Below, one piece after another: positions 6,771 to 13,954 of a stretch of 17,962 nucleotides of DNA (its first letter is position 1; the number at the start of each line of letters is the position of its first letter). Source of the stretch: Candidatus Bathyarchaeota archaeon (lineage in GTDB: Archaea; Thermoproteota; Bathyarchaeia; TCS64). A program made the position numbers and the translations under genes. The stretch is from contig WJIV01000244.1 of NCBI GenBank assembly GCA_014730055.1, positions 1 to 17,962 of the forward strand, read 5' to 3'. Under the pieces are notes generated by a model. That model saw only the letters and a list, made by a program, of their open reading frames with translations. It did not search any database and was not told the origin of the DNA.

Positions 6771-6987
6771 CTGTTTCCTCCACATTTATCGCGAAGTCGG
6801 GGCAGTACCTCTCACACCATCTACAGCCTATACAATCTCCATCTAGCTCTGGCTTTGTACCTCCAAGGGCTGTCTTTTTTTCCGATTCCTTCAAAACCTT
6901 TCCCCCTCTAGTGTTACATATATGAACACATAGAAGGCATCCCTTGCACTGGTCCTCGTCTATTGTTACTATGTATTTCTTGGTCGT
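6760..6987 (-). CDS. korD: 2-oxoacid:ferredoxin oxidoreductase, ferredoxin subunit (KorD-like), possible ACG start
   Basis: Small 2[4Fe-4S] ferredoxin subunit that takes electrons from the KorAB centre. Two cluster motifs are visible, CKGCLLCVHIC and CIGCRWCERYCP, joined by about 27 residues containing GGTKPELDGD. Start is uncertain. In-frame TTG codons at 7062 and 7002 exist but lack a convincing ribosome site and add a low-complexity leader unlike family members. An ACG at 6987 begins MTKKYIVTIDEDQC, a natural ferredoxin N-terminus, and is 9 nt from the GAGG of GAGGTG (7000-6995). With it the protein has 75 residues. The end overlaps korA, and the gene follows the cyclodeaminase-like gene in the same direction. 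Confidence 0.88.
   Translation of the reverse strand, partial: TTKKYIVTIDEDQCKGCLLCVHICNTRGGKVLKESEKKTALGGTKPELDGDCIGCRWCERYCPDFAINVEETDDA
6777..6781 (-). promoter_or_regulatory. Shine-Dalgarno GGAGG deciding the korA start
   Basis: GGAGG on the minus strand lies 6 nt before the ATG at 6770 and 9 nt before the ATG at 6767, inside the last codons of korD. It places the korA start downstream of the longer in-frame ATG at 6785. Confidence 0.75.
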
Positions 6988-7051
6988 CTCTTTACACCTC
7001 AATGAACTTGGATCCGATAATATTGATAATAGTGAGATAAAACAATAAGGG

Positions 7052-8002
7052 TTAGAAATCAAGCTTGCTAAGGATTAGATTGGCCACACTGCTGTCTTGT
7101 ATGGCAATACCAACCGATTTAAATACGGTTAGCTTGTCCTCTGGGGTTCTTCCCTTCTTTTTCCCTGAGACGAGTTCTTTTAATTCGGCGTAAATATGCT
7201 CCTCTGTTATTGCTCCCTCATTAATTGGTATTAGGATATCACCAGCTTCCAACATTATGCCCTCGTAATCATCTACTACAAGTTTAGATTCGGCTACAGT
7301 TGCTGTATCTAACTCCCTCCAGTCAGGATAAAATGCTCCTATAGCGCTAACGTGCACATTTTCTTTCAGCCACTCGTACTTGATTACTGGTTTGGAGCTC
7401 GTAGTTGCTGTAAGGACTATGTCAGCGTCTCTGCATGCTTCTTTCCCGGTTTCAGATATAGATATCTCAATATCTAACTTCTCTTCCATGTCTCGAGCAA
7501 ATGATTCCATAGCTCTCGCGTCTAGATCATAAACATATGCTCTATCAATTGGCCTTACAGTACATGCAGCCCATAATTGTGTCCTGCCCTGAACCCCAGC
7601 ACCGAAAACTGCTGCAGTCGTTGCATCATTAGGTGCTAGATAACGTGCTGCTACTCCTGTAATTGCCCCTGTTCTCATAGCTGTTATGTGTGTAGCATCC
7701 ATGAATGCTTCTATCAGACCGGTCTCTGGGTCGTTTACAATTATCCAAGCTATAGTTGTCGGCAGTCCTTTCTCAGGGTTATCAGGATAGATACTGATTA
7801 TCTTTGTTGCTTGAGCCTCTGATCCTTTTAGATAGCTGGGCATGAAGCTTATTGACCCATTATATTTGGGCACCATTATCGTACTTCGAGGTGGTAGTAT
7901 CACCTTATCTTCCGCGTATTCTCTAAAGGCACCTTCGACGGTGTCTATAACTTCCTCCATATTCAGGAGTTTTTCAATATCATGGTCACTTAGAAAAAGC
8001 AT
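7052..8002 (-). CDS. Ornithine cyclodeaminase/mu-crystallin family NAD(P)-dependent dehydrogenase
   Basis: A 316-residue protein of the family that includes ornithine cyclodeaminase, archaeal alanine dehydrogenase, and pyrroline- or ketimine-reducing enzymes. The N-terminus MLFLSDHDIEKLLNMEEVI is characteristic. The substrate-side segments are PPRSTIMVPKYNG and ATKIISIYPDNP, and HITAMRTGAITGVAARYLA precedes the nucleotide-binding AAVFGAGVQGRTQ (about residues 131-143). Later TATTSSKPVIKYEWL and HVSAIGAFYPDWREL are conserved. Start: GTG at 8011 is possible, but ATG at 8002 gives the standard N-terminus and has GTGAT just upstream. It is followed at short distance by korD, so an alanine-dehydrogenase-like role feeding a 2-oxoacid to KorDABC is attractive. 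True cyclodeaminase activity cannot be excluded. Confidence 0.9.
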   Translation of the reverse strand: MLFLSDHDIEKLLNMEEVIDTVEGAFREYAEDKVILPPRSTIMVPKYNGSISFMPSYLKGSEAQATKIISIYPDNPEKGLPTTIAWIIVNDPETGLIEAFMDATHITAMRTGAITGVAARYLAPNDATTAAVFGAGVQGRTQLWAACTVRPIDRAYVYDLDARAMESFARDMEEKLDIEISISETGKEACRDADIVLTATTSSKPVIKYEWLKENVHVSAIGAFYPDWRELDTATVAESKLVVDDYEGIMLEAGDILIPINEGAITEEHIYAELKELVSGKKKGRTPEDKLTVFKSVGIAIQDSSVANLILSKLDF

Positions 8003-8027
8003 AATTATCACTACATGATGGTAGGAG

Positions 8028-8042
8028 GATTAAATAAATATA
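8028..8042 (-). promoter_or_regulatory. TATA-like box for the cyclodeaminase-kor operon
   Basis: The minus strand reads TATATTTATTTAATCC here, an AT-rich TATA-type element about 25-35 nt upstream of the ATG at 8002. Transcription would start close to the start codon, giving a very short leader. Confidence 0.5.
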
Positions 8043-8049
8043 GAACCAA

Positions 8050-8262
8050 TCATTCTGGGTATGGTTGATTTTCCCATTTTTCACAGTTTCTTCGCATAAT
8101 CTTTGATTCAATGTAACCAAGAACCTCACAGTATCTGAATTCCTCCAGATCGAATCCACGGTTTTCCAAAATATTCAAGATCTCCTTGTTTTCTTGACTC
8201 ATTTTCCAGCGAAGTTCTTTATCGATTTTGGTAGCCCATCTGCAGTCGATGCAACGAACCAT
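8050..8262 (-). CDS. Small hypothetical protein with four cysteines (possible zinc or cluster binding)
   Basis: I do not recognise this family. It has 70 residues. CIDC (Cys4 and Cys7) stands at the very N-terminus, and two single cysteines follow in FRYCEVLG and RRNCEKW, giving four possible metal ligands. The middle is charged and probably helical (NKEILNILENRGFDLEEF). No signal peptide or membrane segment is seen. Two ATGs are adjacent (8265 and 8262); GAGG ends 5 nt before the second, which is preferred. A TATA-like TAAATATTTTTA lies around 8297-8286. It is divergent from the HAD gene and ends 48 nt upstream of the cyclodeaminase gene start, on the same strand. Confidence 0.7.
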   Translation of the reverse strand: MVRCIDCRWATKIDKELRWKMSQENKEILNILENRGFDLEEFRYCEVLGYIESKIMRRNCEKWENQPYPE

Positions 8263-8265
8263 CAT

Positions 8266-8339
8266 TTCCTCTACTCGCTGAGATACTAAAAATATTTAGG
8301 AAAACGATAAAAATTAGACAACTATTAAGAGGATAACCC
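8266..8339. promoter_or_regulatory. Divergent intergenic promoter region
   Basis: This 74-bp gap separates the minus-strand Cys4 protein from the plus-strand HAD hydrolase. The AT-rich block AAAAATATTTA near 8287-8297 reads as a TATA-like element on both strands and could serve both genes. A GAGG at the right end (about 8329-8332) can act as ribosome site for the HAD gene. Confidence 0.45.
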
Positions 8340-9038
8340 TTGGTGAGAACGGTGAAAATTAAAGCAATCGTATTTGACTTGGATAGCACACTTATTGAGA
8401 CAAGTGTAGATTTCCCAAAAATGAAGCGAAATATGATAAATGAACTGGAGAAGAATGGATACCCGAGAGATAAACTTAGTCCAACGAATCAAACTACAGT
8501 ACAAATTCTTGAAGAGGTAGAGAAATACTGGGATAAGACTGAGAAACCTGAGGAAGAGCGAGAAAAAATACTGGAAAAAATGGATTTTTTCATGAACCAA
8601 GGAGAGCTTGAGTCAATTAAAAACTTGAAAGAGATCCCTGGCGCCGCTTGGGCGATCAAAAAGCTAAAAGAAATGGGGTATAAACTAGCGATATTAACCC
8701 GAGGTCATAACGAATACGCTGTGGAAGCACTTGAGAAAATCGGTGTGAAAGACCATTTTGATTTAATTTTAGGTAGAGGCGAGACCCCTAAACCTAAGCC
8801 ATATCCTGAAGCTTTGTTATATACAGCTGAAAGGCTTGGCGTTGATATTTCTGAAACAGTGATGGTTGGTGATCACCAGATAGATAGTGATAGTGCAAGC
8901 AGTAGTGGCTGTGATTTTATCGGAGTAGCTACTGGTAGAAGGGGTCTTAGAAGTTGGACTAATGAGATGCCTCCTCCAGTGTTATTAGATAGTGTAAAAG
9001 AGCTTCCTGAGTACCTTAAAACCCTTCAAAGAGTGTAA
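8340..9038 (+). CDS. HAD-superfamily hydrolase (phosphoglycolate phosphatase-like)
   Basis: Phosphatase of the haloacid dehalogenase superfamily, up to 232 residues, with a helical cap between motifs I and II. Motif I is VFDLDSTLIE (nucleophile Asp13, acid/base Asp15; Ser replaces the usual Gly after the second Asp). Motif II is LAILTRGHN (the Thr), motif III the lysine of PKPKPYPEALLYTAERLG, and motif IV VMVGDHQIDSDSASSSG. All catalytic residues are present; the substrate is unknown. Start is ambiguous: TTG at 8340 has GAGG 8 nt upstream, while GTG at 8352 has GGTGA 5 nt upstream and leaves MKIKAIVFDLD, the more usual family N-terminus. Confidence 0.9.
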   Translation: MVRTVKIKAIVFDLDSTLIETSVDFPKMKRNMINELEKNGYPRDKLSPTNQTTVQILEEVEKYWDKTEKPEEEREKILEKMDFFMNQGELESIKNLKEIPGAAWAIKKLKEMGYKLAILTRGHNEYAVEALEKIGVKDHFDLILGRGETPKPKPYPEALLYTAERLGVDISETVMVGDHQIDSDSASSSGCDFIGVATGRRGLRSWTNEMPPPVLLDSVKELPEYLKTLQRV

Positions 9039-9114
9039 AAGGAAAGAGTTTTTATCCCGACATTATTCCTATACTCCAAATCTATCGAATTGCCGCAAAG
9101 CGGAGGTTGTAAAG

Positions 9115-9387
9115 TTGAGTGAAATTAAAGACGAGTATAGGAAAAAACTTGAACAAGCCATGAGTATCCTCAATATGATTGCGGATGATAATACTACACC
9201 TAGAAATATTAGGAGGACCGCAAAAGAGGCAGCTGACATGCTTGTTGATCAAGAGTTGAGCGTTGCTGCCAGGGCAGCTAATGCAATTGCAATACTTGAG
9301 GAAATAAGTCAGGACCCTAATATGCCAATGTATAGCAGGACTAGGATATGGAACGCAATAAGCGTTCTTGAGGGCATAAGGGACTAA
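9115..9387 (+). CDS. UPF0147 family protein
   Basis: A 90-residue archaeal protein of the uncharacterised UPF0147 family. The hallmark is NTTPRNIRRTAKEAADML, followed by LSVAARAANAIAILEEISQDPNMPMYSRTRIWNAISVLE. It is mostly helical with no cysteine and no membrane segment. The start is TTG, supported by GGAGGT at 9102-9107, 7 nt upstream. A short hairpin (CCGC 9093-9096, GCGG 9100-9103) overlaps the first bases of that site. A TATA-like TTTTTAT is at 9049-9055. Its function is unknown. Confidence 0.92.
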   Translation: MSEIKDEYRKKLEQAMSILNMIADDNTTPRNIRRTAKEAADMLVDQELSVAARAANAIAILEEISQDPNMPMYSRTRIWNAISVLEGIRD

Positions 9388-9401
9388 TTTTTATAAAAAT
9401 T
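9386..9401. terminator. AT-rich 16-bp perfect palindrome at the UPF0147 stop codon
   Basis: AATTTTTATAAAAATT reads the same on both strands and includes the last two bases of the TAA stop. Its T5 run could end UPF0147 transcripts in the archaeal manner, and its TTTATAAAA core is also a plausible TATA box for the SPFH gene starting at 9440. The sequence does not tell which role is real. Confidence 0.4.
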
Positions 9402-9439
9402 AATAAAAATAACAATTCTTTGGATATTGGTGAATTAAG

Positions 9440-10378
9440 ATGGAGCGTAGGTTTGACTTCGAGGGCCCAAGAATAGAGGGTATAGCTGTAATAATAATTG
9501 CTTTATTGATTATAGCCGGTGGTGTAGTATTTTTCAGCGTGGGTAGAATTACTGTAGGTTACGTGGCCGTGATAGTTGACCCAGTATTTGGAAGCACAAA
9601 TGTAGTTGGGACGGGTCAAAATGCTCAATACTTCGTAAAAGCACCATGGGCAAGCGTTTACAAAATATATGTAGCAACTGATAGCATTCATATGTGGAGC
9701 GATGCCACTGGGCAAGGAGATTTTCCTGCAGTAGAAAGCTTAACCAAAGATGGTTTGAAGGTCGATGTTGACATTACTGTAAGATGGAGTATTGATCCAA
9801 ATTATGCCGGAGATCTTTATACCAGATACCCTCGACTGGATTGGAAGGATAGGGCAATAATTCCAATTATTAGAGAGACTGTTCGTAACTTATTGGTTAA
9901 TTATACGGCTATTGAGACCATAGAGCTCAGACAGGCTATAGGTACTGTACTCAAACAGCAGTTAAGAGATGCTTTTAATAGCGAGCCAAGCCTCCAGGAC
10001 GCCATTACATTGGATGCTGTGAACATTCGAAAGATAGCTTTACCAACAACATTCGTTGAAGCCATAGAGAAAAAACTAGCAGCTGAACAGCTGGCAATAG
10101 CAGCTGAATTTAACAAGACAAGGCAGCTCGTTTTAGCGGAAGCTAACGCAGAATCAGCCATTAAAAAAGCAGAAGGACAAGCACAATCAAGGTTACTTTT
10201 GGCTAATAGCACAAGGGAAGCTATATTAATAATTTCTTCAAGCAACCCTGATTTGAATAGTTCAGAACTTACTAAACTCTACCTTTACCTTGAAACATTA
10301 AGAGATATCGCTGAATCTGGTAAAGGACAATTTATTGTTGTGCCCGATGAGAGCCAGTATATTCTTCCAATCCGATAG
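9440..10378 (+). CDS. SPFH/prohibitin-like (band 7) membrane protein
   Basis: Membrane-anchored scaffold protein, 312 residues. A single N-terminal transmembrane helix spans about residues 13-34 (GIAVIIIALLIIAGGVVFF), with the rest presumed soluble. The SPFH domain follows (VGYVAVIVDPVFG, then SLTKDGLKVDVDITVRWSI and RETVRNLLVNYTAIE). After it come an alanine/glutamate-rich coiled-coil stretch (EKKLAAEQLAIAAEFNKTRQ, AEANAESAIKKAEGQAQSRLL) and a C-terminal helix. This matches prohibitins more than stomatins. The start ATG has GGTGA six bases upstream. No NfeD partner is adjacent; a small membrane protein follows instead. A role in membrane microdomains or protease control is known for the family but not shown here. 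Confidence 0.92.
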   Translation: MERRFDFEGPRIEGIAVIIIALLIIAGGVVFFSVGRITVGYVAVIVDPVFGSTNVVGTGQNAQYFVKAPWASVYKIYVATDSIHMWSDATGQGDFPAVESLTKDGLKVDVDITVRWSIDPNYAGDLYTRYPRLDWKDRAIIPIIRETVRNLLVNYTAIETIELRQAIGTVLKQQLRDAFNSEPSLQDAITLDAVNIRKIALPTTFVEAIEKKLAAEQLAIAAEFNKTRQLVLAEANAESAIKKAEGQAQSRLLLANSTREAILIISSSNPDLNSSELTKLYLYLETLRDIAESGKGQFIVVPDESQYILPIR

Positions 10379-10422
10379 CCCAACTTTTTATACTCTAATT
10401 ACTATAATTATTCGGTGACATT

Positions 10423-10746
10423 TTGGAGACCCAGACAGTCTCAGCTCCATGGATATTGAAGATTTCATGGGAGGAACTAGCAACGCTCTCAATCTGTTTA
10501 GGTTTAGACTTGATAGAATACATTGCTCCGATATTCCTAACACCACTAATTGGGGATGTAATTGATTTTATAGGGTTCATATTTTGTGTGGTATACTACA
10601 ATTTCTTGGGTATCTTTGCACTCGCTGAGCTTATTCCTGGTCTCGACATAGTACCTTTCTTTACAATGACCTGGTTGATATGGTATTATATGAGAAGGAG
10701 AAGACTGCAGAAAAGACTTGATCAAGAACTGGAGCAGTGGCTTTAA
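10423..10746 (+). CDS. Small multi-pass membrane protein of unknown function
   Basis: A 107-residue protein I do not recognise. Hydrophobic segments are at about residues 20-45 (LATLSICLGLDLIEYIAPIF), 48-68 (VIDFIGFIFCVVYYNFLGIF) and 70-90 (ELIPGLDIVPFFTMTWLIWYY). They are followed by a strongly basic and then charged tail (MRRRRLQKRLDQELEQWL) that should stay in the cytoplasm. The TTG start has CGGTGA with GG seven bases upstream. A TATA-like TTTTTATA at 10385-10392 suggests its own promoter, 44 nt after the SPFH gene. Acidic residues inside the hydrophobic segments (E, D) are notable. It may work with the SPFH protein; that is inferred from adjacency only. Confidence 0.75.
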   Translation: METQTVSAPWILKISWEELATLSICLGLDLIEYIAPIFLTPLIGDVIDFIGFIFCVVYYNFLGIFALAELIPGLDIVPFFTMTWLIWYYMRRRRLQKRLDQELEQWL

Positions 10747-10825
10747 GCAGGTTAATGATCTCTTAATTAGTAATATTGTTTAATAGATGGAGTTATAGTA
10801 TCAAAGAACATTACAGTGATTCAAA

Positions 10826-12649
10826 ATGTGTGGAATATTCGGTTGTATAATTAAACAGGGGCAGGCAGTTAAACTGATAACTGACTCTCTTAAGCGCCTA
10901 GAATATCGAGGATATGACTCGATCGGTGTTGCCATTCTTGATAATGGAAATCTAGAAGTTAGGAAGGATAAAGGGCGTATAGAAGAGGTTGTTAAGGAAT
11001 TAAATATAAAAAACATGGAAGGGACAATTGGAATAGGTCACACTCGCTGGGCCACTCACGGGGCACCAAGTATGGTTAACGCCCACCCTCACACAGATTG
11101 TTCAGGTAAAATTGCTCTAATTCATAATGGTGTTATTGAGAACTATGCAGAAATTAAAGCAGAGTTGATCGAGAAAGGTCACAACTTTGTATCAAGAACT
11201 GATACTGAGGTCATACCTCACCTAATTGAGGAGGAACTCAAAGGAGAGGTAGGGCTTAAGGGGGCATTCCTAAGGGTCCTGCGTAGATTGAAGGGGTCAT
11301 ATGCAATTGCACTACTATCAGTCGATGAGCCAGACAAGATATACTGTGCAAGAAACGAAAGTCCTCTGGTATTAGGTGTATCTGAGGATGGGCTATATTG
11401 TGCATCAGATGTGCCTGCTCTTCTCCCATATACAAACAAGATAGCCTATATGAGAAACGGAGAGATGGCAGTTATCACTTTAAATGAATATCAGATCTCT
11501 AAGATCATTGATGGATCATCTGTTGAGAGGGAGCTCAAGGAGGTAAACTGGAGCCTTGAAATGGCTGAGAAACAGGGTTACGAGCATTTCATGTTGAAGG
11601 AGATACATGAACAACCTGATAGTCTTAGGGATGGGTTAAGACTACAGGAACAATATCTTAATTTACTCACACAGTTCCTAGACAGAGGAAAGGAAGTTTT
11701 CCTAACAGCGGCTGGAACTAGTTATCATTCCTGTCTAGCAGGATCGTATATTTTCTCTCAGATTTCGAGGTTAACCACTATCCCAGTAGTGTCATCCGAG
11801 TTCGTGGAGAGATATGGCTCAACAGTTGGTATAGATTCAATAATCCTCAGTGTAAGCCAATCTGGTGAGACCTATGATACACTAAAAGCTATTGACCATG
11901 CAAGAATGAGAGCAGCCACTGTTTTAGGAATAACAAACACTGTGGGTTCCACGCTAACAAGGGTATCTCGTGCATATATCATACAACAATCAGGCCCAGA
12001 GATTGGTGTTGCTGCAACCAAGACCTTTACTTCTCAGGTACTTGTCCTTGCTCAACTTGCTTTAAGGCTTGCAAAGCACCGGGGAAAACTCTCTCAGGAC
12101 GAGCTTGATGAGATGGAGGAGAACCTGGAAAAGGTTCCCCAATGGGTGAACGATACAATAGATGATAGCTATGAGCAGATTATGGATTTGGCAAAGAAGT
12201 ATAAAAATGAGAAGTTGTTTCTATTCCTTGGAAGAGGGATAAGCTCCGCTACCGCCCTCGAAGGTAGATTGAAAACCCTGGAGATAACCTACGTACCATC
12301 CCTGGCTTACCCTGCTGGAGAGAGTAAGCATGGACCAATCAGCATCATAGAAGACGATGTTGTTTGCGTCTTTGTATGTCCAAGGGGAGAGACTCATAGT
12401 CAGATAGTTGGTAGTATAATGGAGATGAAAGCTAGGGGAGCAAAGATCCTATCAATATGCGAGGAAGGTGATGAGGAGATAAAAGGTCTCTCGGATGATT
12501 GTATCGAGATGCCCAGGGGTATACCGGAGATCCTATCACCTATTCCATATGTAATCCCAATGCAGCTTCTCTCCTACAAGCTAGCTGTGCTTAAAGGACT
12601 TGACCCCGATAAGCCCCGTAATCTAGCGAAGAGTGTTACCGTGCCATAG
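10826..12649 (+). CDS. glmS: Glutamine--fructose-6-phosphate aminotransferase (isomerizing)
   Basis: Makes glucosamine-6-phosphate from fructose-6-phosphate and glutamine, the first step to amino sugars. It has 607 residues, full length for GlmS. The N-terminal glutaminase domain starts MCGIFGC with Cys2 as nucleophile, then RLEYRGYDSIGVA, GHTRWATHG and HNGVIENYAEIK. Two SIS sugar-binding domains follow (AAGTSYHSCLAGSYIF, VSQSGETYDTLKAI, GVAATKTFTSQVLVLAQLA; then GRGISSATALEGRLKTLEITY). The C-terminus DPDKPRNLAKSVTV is conserved. The start has GTGAT at 10816-10820, 5 nt before ATG. A candidate TATA TGTTTAATAG is at 10777-10786. No ribozyme-like leader is evident in the 79-bp gap. Confidence 0.98.
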   Translation: MCGIFGCIIKQGQAVKLITDSLKRLEYRGYDSIGVAILDNGNLEVRKDKGRIEEVVKELNIKNMEGTIGIGHTRWATHGAPSMVNAHPHTDCSGKIALIHNGVIENYAEIKAELIEKGHNFVSRTDTEVIPHLIEEELKGEVGLKGAFLRVLRRLKGSYAIALLSVDEPDKIYCARNESPLVLGVSEDGLYCASDVPALLPYTNKIAYMRNGEMAVITLNEYQISKIIDGSSVERELKEVNWSLEMAEKQGYEHFMLKEIHEQPDSLRDGLRLQEQYLNLLTQFLDRGKEVFLTAAGTSYHSCLAGSYIFSQISRLTTIPVVSSEFVERYGSTVGIDSIILSVSQSGETYDTLKAIDHARMRAATVLGITNTVGSTLTRVSRAYIIQQSGPEIGVAATKTFTSQVLVLAQLALRLAKHRGKLSQDELDEMEENLEKVPQWVNDTIDDSYEQIMDLAKKYKNEKLFLFLGRGISSATALEGRLKTLEITYVPSLAYPAGESKHGPISIIEDDVVCVFVCPRGETHSQIVGSIMEMKARGAKILSICEEGDEEIKGLSDDCIEMPRGIPEILSPIPYVIPMQLLSYKLAVLKGLDPDKPRNLAKSVTVP

Positions 12650-12681
12650 TCGAAATTATTAAGAGGTATCCCCACTTTTCT

Positions 12682-13899
12682 TTGATTAAGTTGCTTAATG
12701 TAAACTCAGTTCGTAAGGATTTTCCTATTTTAAACCAAGAATATACCTATCTCGATAGTGCCGCTAGTAGTCTTACACCTGAACAGGTTGTATTGAAGGA
12801 GATGGAGTTCTACAGGGAGTACAGGGCAAATGTTGAGAGAGGGATACACCGCTGGAGCCAGAAAGCTAGTGAGGAATATGAAAACGCCCATGAAAAAATT
12901 GCTGAGTTTATTGGTGCGCCTAGCAAGTCGAATGTTGCACTGGTCAAGAATACAACCGAGGGTATCAATCTAATTGCTAACAGTATGGATTGGGGTAAGG
13001 AGGACAAGATAGTCACAACCGTGATCGAGCATCATAGTAATTTTATCACATGGCTGAGAGTTCGAGAACGCTTCGGTACAAAAGTTGAAGTGGTCAGGTC
13101 CTCCCCCGAGGGTCTATTTGATATGGCTGAATTCGAGAAGGCAATCGACGACTCCACTAAACTAGTTGCATTCACTCATGTCTCTAATGTTTTAGGATGC
13201 ATCTTACCTGTTAAAGAGATAACCGAGATAGCCCATGAGCACGGTGCCAAGACTCTGGTTGACGGAGCTCAAGGCGTTCCTCACATTGAGACTGATGTTA
13301 GTAGAAACAAAGTTGACTTCCTAGCCTTCAGCGGGCATAAGATGCTTGGACCAACTGGTTCTGGTGGGCTATATATCGCTGAGGCTGAGTTGGCCACAAC
13401 AGAACCTCTTTGCATTGGTGGAGGCACTATCGCAGATGTTAACATAGAAGATTATACCCTTGCCCCTCCGCCAATGAAGTTTGAGGCGGGGACTCCAGCT
13501 ATTGCCCAAGTTATCGGACTTGGCGAGGCTTGCAGTTATCTGGAAGGGATCGGGATGAAAAATGTTGAGGAATGGGATTTAAAACTGGCAAATAAGCTAA
13601 TTGAGGGATTAAGTCAGATAGAAAATGTCGAGGTATATGGCCCAAAGGATCCAAAACAAAGAGTCGGTCTAGCCACATTTAACATAAAAGATATGAATCC
13701 ACACGATGTCGCTTTGACCTTGGATACAGAATACGATATAGCGGTCAGGTCGGGGCATCACTGTGCACTTCCTTTAATCAAGGAACTTTTCAATCTTAAT
13801 GAAGGTAATGTGCGTGCTTCGACATATGTCTATAATACATTGGATGAGATTGAGAGTCTTATTTCTGCAGTCGAGGAGATCACACGTTTCTATTCCTGA
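12682..13899 (+). CDS. Cysteine desulfurase (SufS/Csd-type, class V aminotransferase)
   Basis: PLP enzyme (405 residues) that removes sulfur from cysteine as an enzyme-bound persulfide for Fe-S clusters or TusA-type carriers. N-terminus VRKDFPILNQEYTYLDSAASSL; VIEHHSNFITW; HVSNVLGCILPV; LVDGAQGVPH; PLP lysine Lys220 in FSGHKMLGPTGSGGLY; active Cys361 in AVRSGHHCALPL, the SufS-type signature (group II) rather than NifS/IscS. The start is TTG at 12682 (another TTG at 12691) with no Shine-Dalgarno. An AT box (AAATTATTAAG, 12653-12663) lies about 25 nt upstream, which fits a leaderless transcript. It follows glmS by 32 nt and precedes cysteine synthase, which makes its substrate. Confidence 0.94.
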   Translation: MIKLLNVNSVRKDFPILNQEYTYLDSAASSLTPEQVVLKEMEFYREYRANVERGIHRWSQKASEEYENAHEKIAEFIGAPSKSNVALVKNTTEGINLIANSMDWGKEDKIVTTVIEHHSNFITWLRVRERFGTKVEVVRSSPEGLFDMAEFEKAIDDSTKLVAFTHVSNVLGCILPVKEITEIAHEHGAKTLVDGAQGVPHIETDVSRNKVDFLAFSGHKMLGPTGSGGLYIAEAELATTEPLCIGGGTIADVNIEDYTLAPPPMKFEAGTPAIAQVIGLGEACSYLEGIGMKNVEEWDLKLANKLIEGLSQIENVEVYGPKDPKQRVGLATFNIKDMNPHDVALTLDTEYDIAVRSGHHCALPLIKELFNLNEGNVRASTYVYNTLDEIESLISAVEEITRFYS

Positions 13900-13907
13900 T
13901 TTTTTTT
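13900..13907 (+). terminator. T8 run after the cysteine desulfurase gene
   Basis: Eight consecutive T directly after the TGA stop without a strong hairpin before them, the usual form of archaeal intrinsic termination. Confidence 0.5.
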
Positions 13908-13922
13908 CATATTATTTGACTA

Positions 13923-13938
13923 CTATTTATTATTTATC
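13923..13938 (+). promoter_or_regulatory. TATA-like box for cysteine synthase
   Basis: The block CTATTTATTATTTATC lies 17-32 nt upstream of the ATG at 13955. With the usual TATA-to-start distance, transcription would begin at or next to the ATG, so the cysteine synthase mRNA is probably leaderless; no Shine-Dalgarno is seen. Confidence 0.5.
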
Positions 13939-13954
13939 AAAAGACTCCGTATAT

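Noticed and set aside
8325..8600. 91-codon minus-strand frame opposite the HAD gene
   Set aside because: Lies antisense to conserved HAD motif I, has low-complexity Phe/Leu-rich composition and no ribosome site.
9901..10245. Minus-strand Ala/Ser-rich frame opposite the SPFH coiled coil
   Set aside because: Antisense of the Ala/Glu-rich repeat-like coiled coil, which creates long open frames by composition.
13799..13954. Upstream extension of the cysteine synthase frame
   Set aside because: It overlaps the end of the desulfurase in another frame, is not family-like, and a TATA box followed by ATG at 13955 gives the normal N-terminus.
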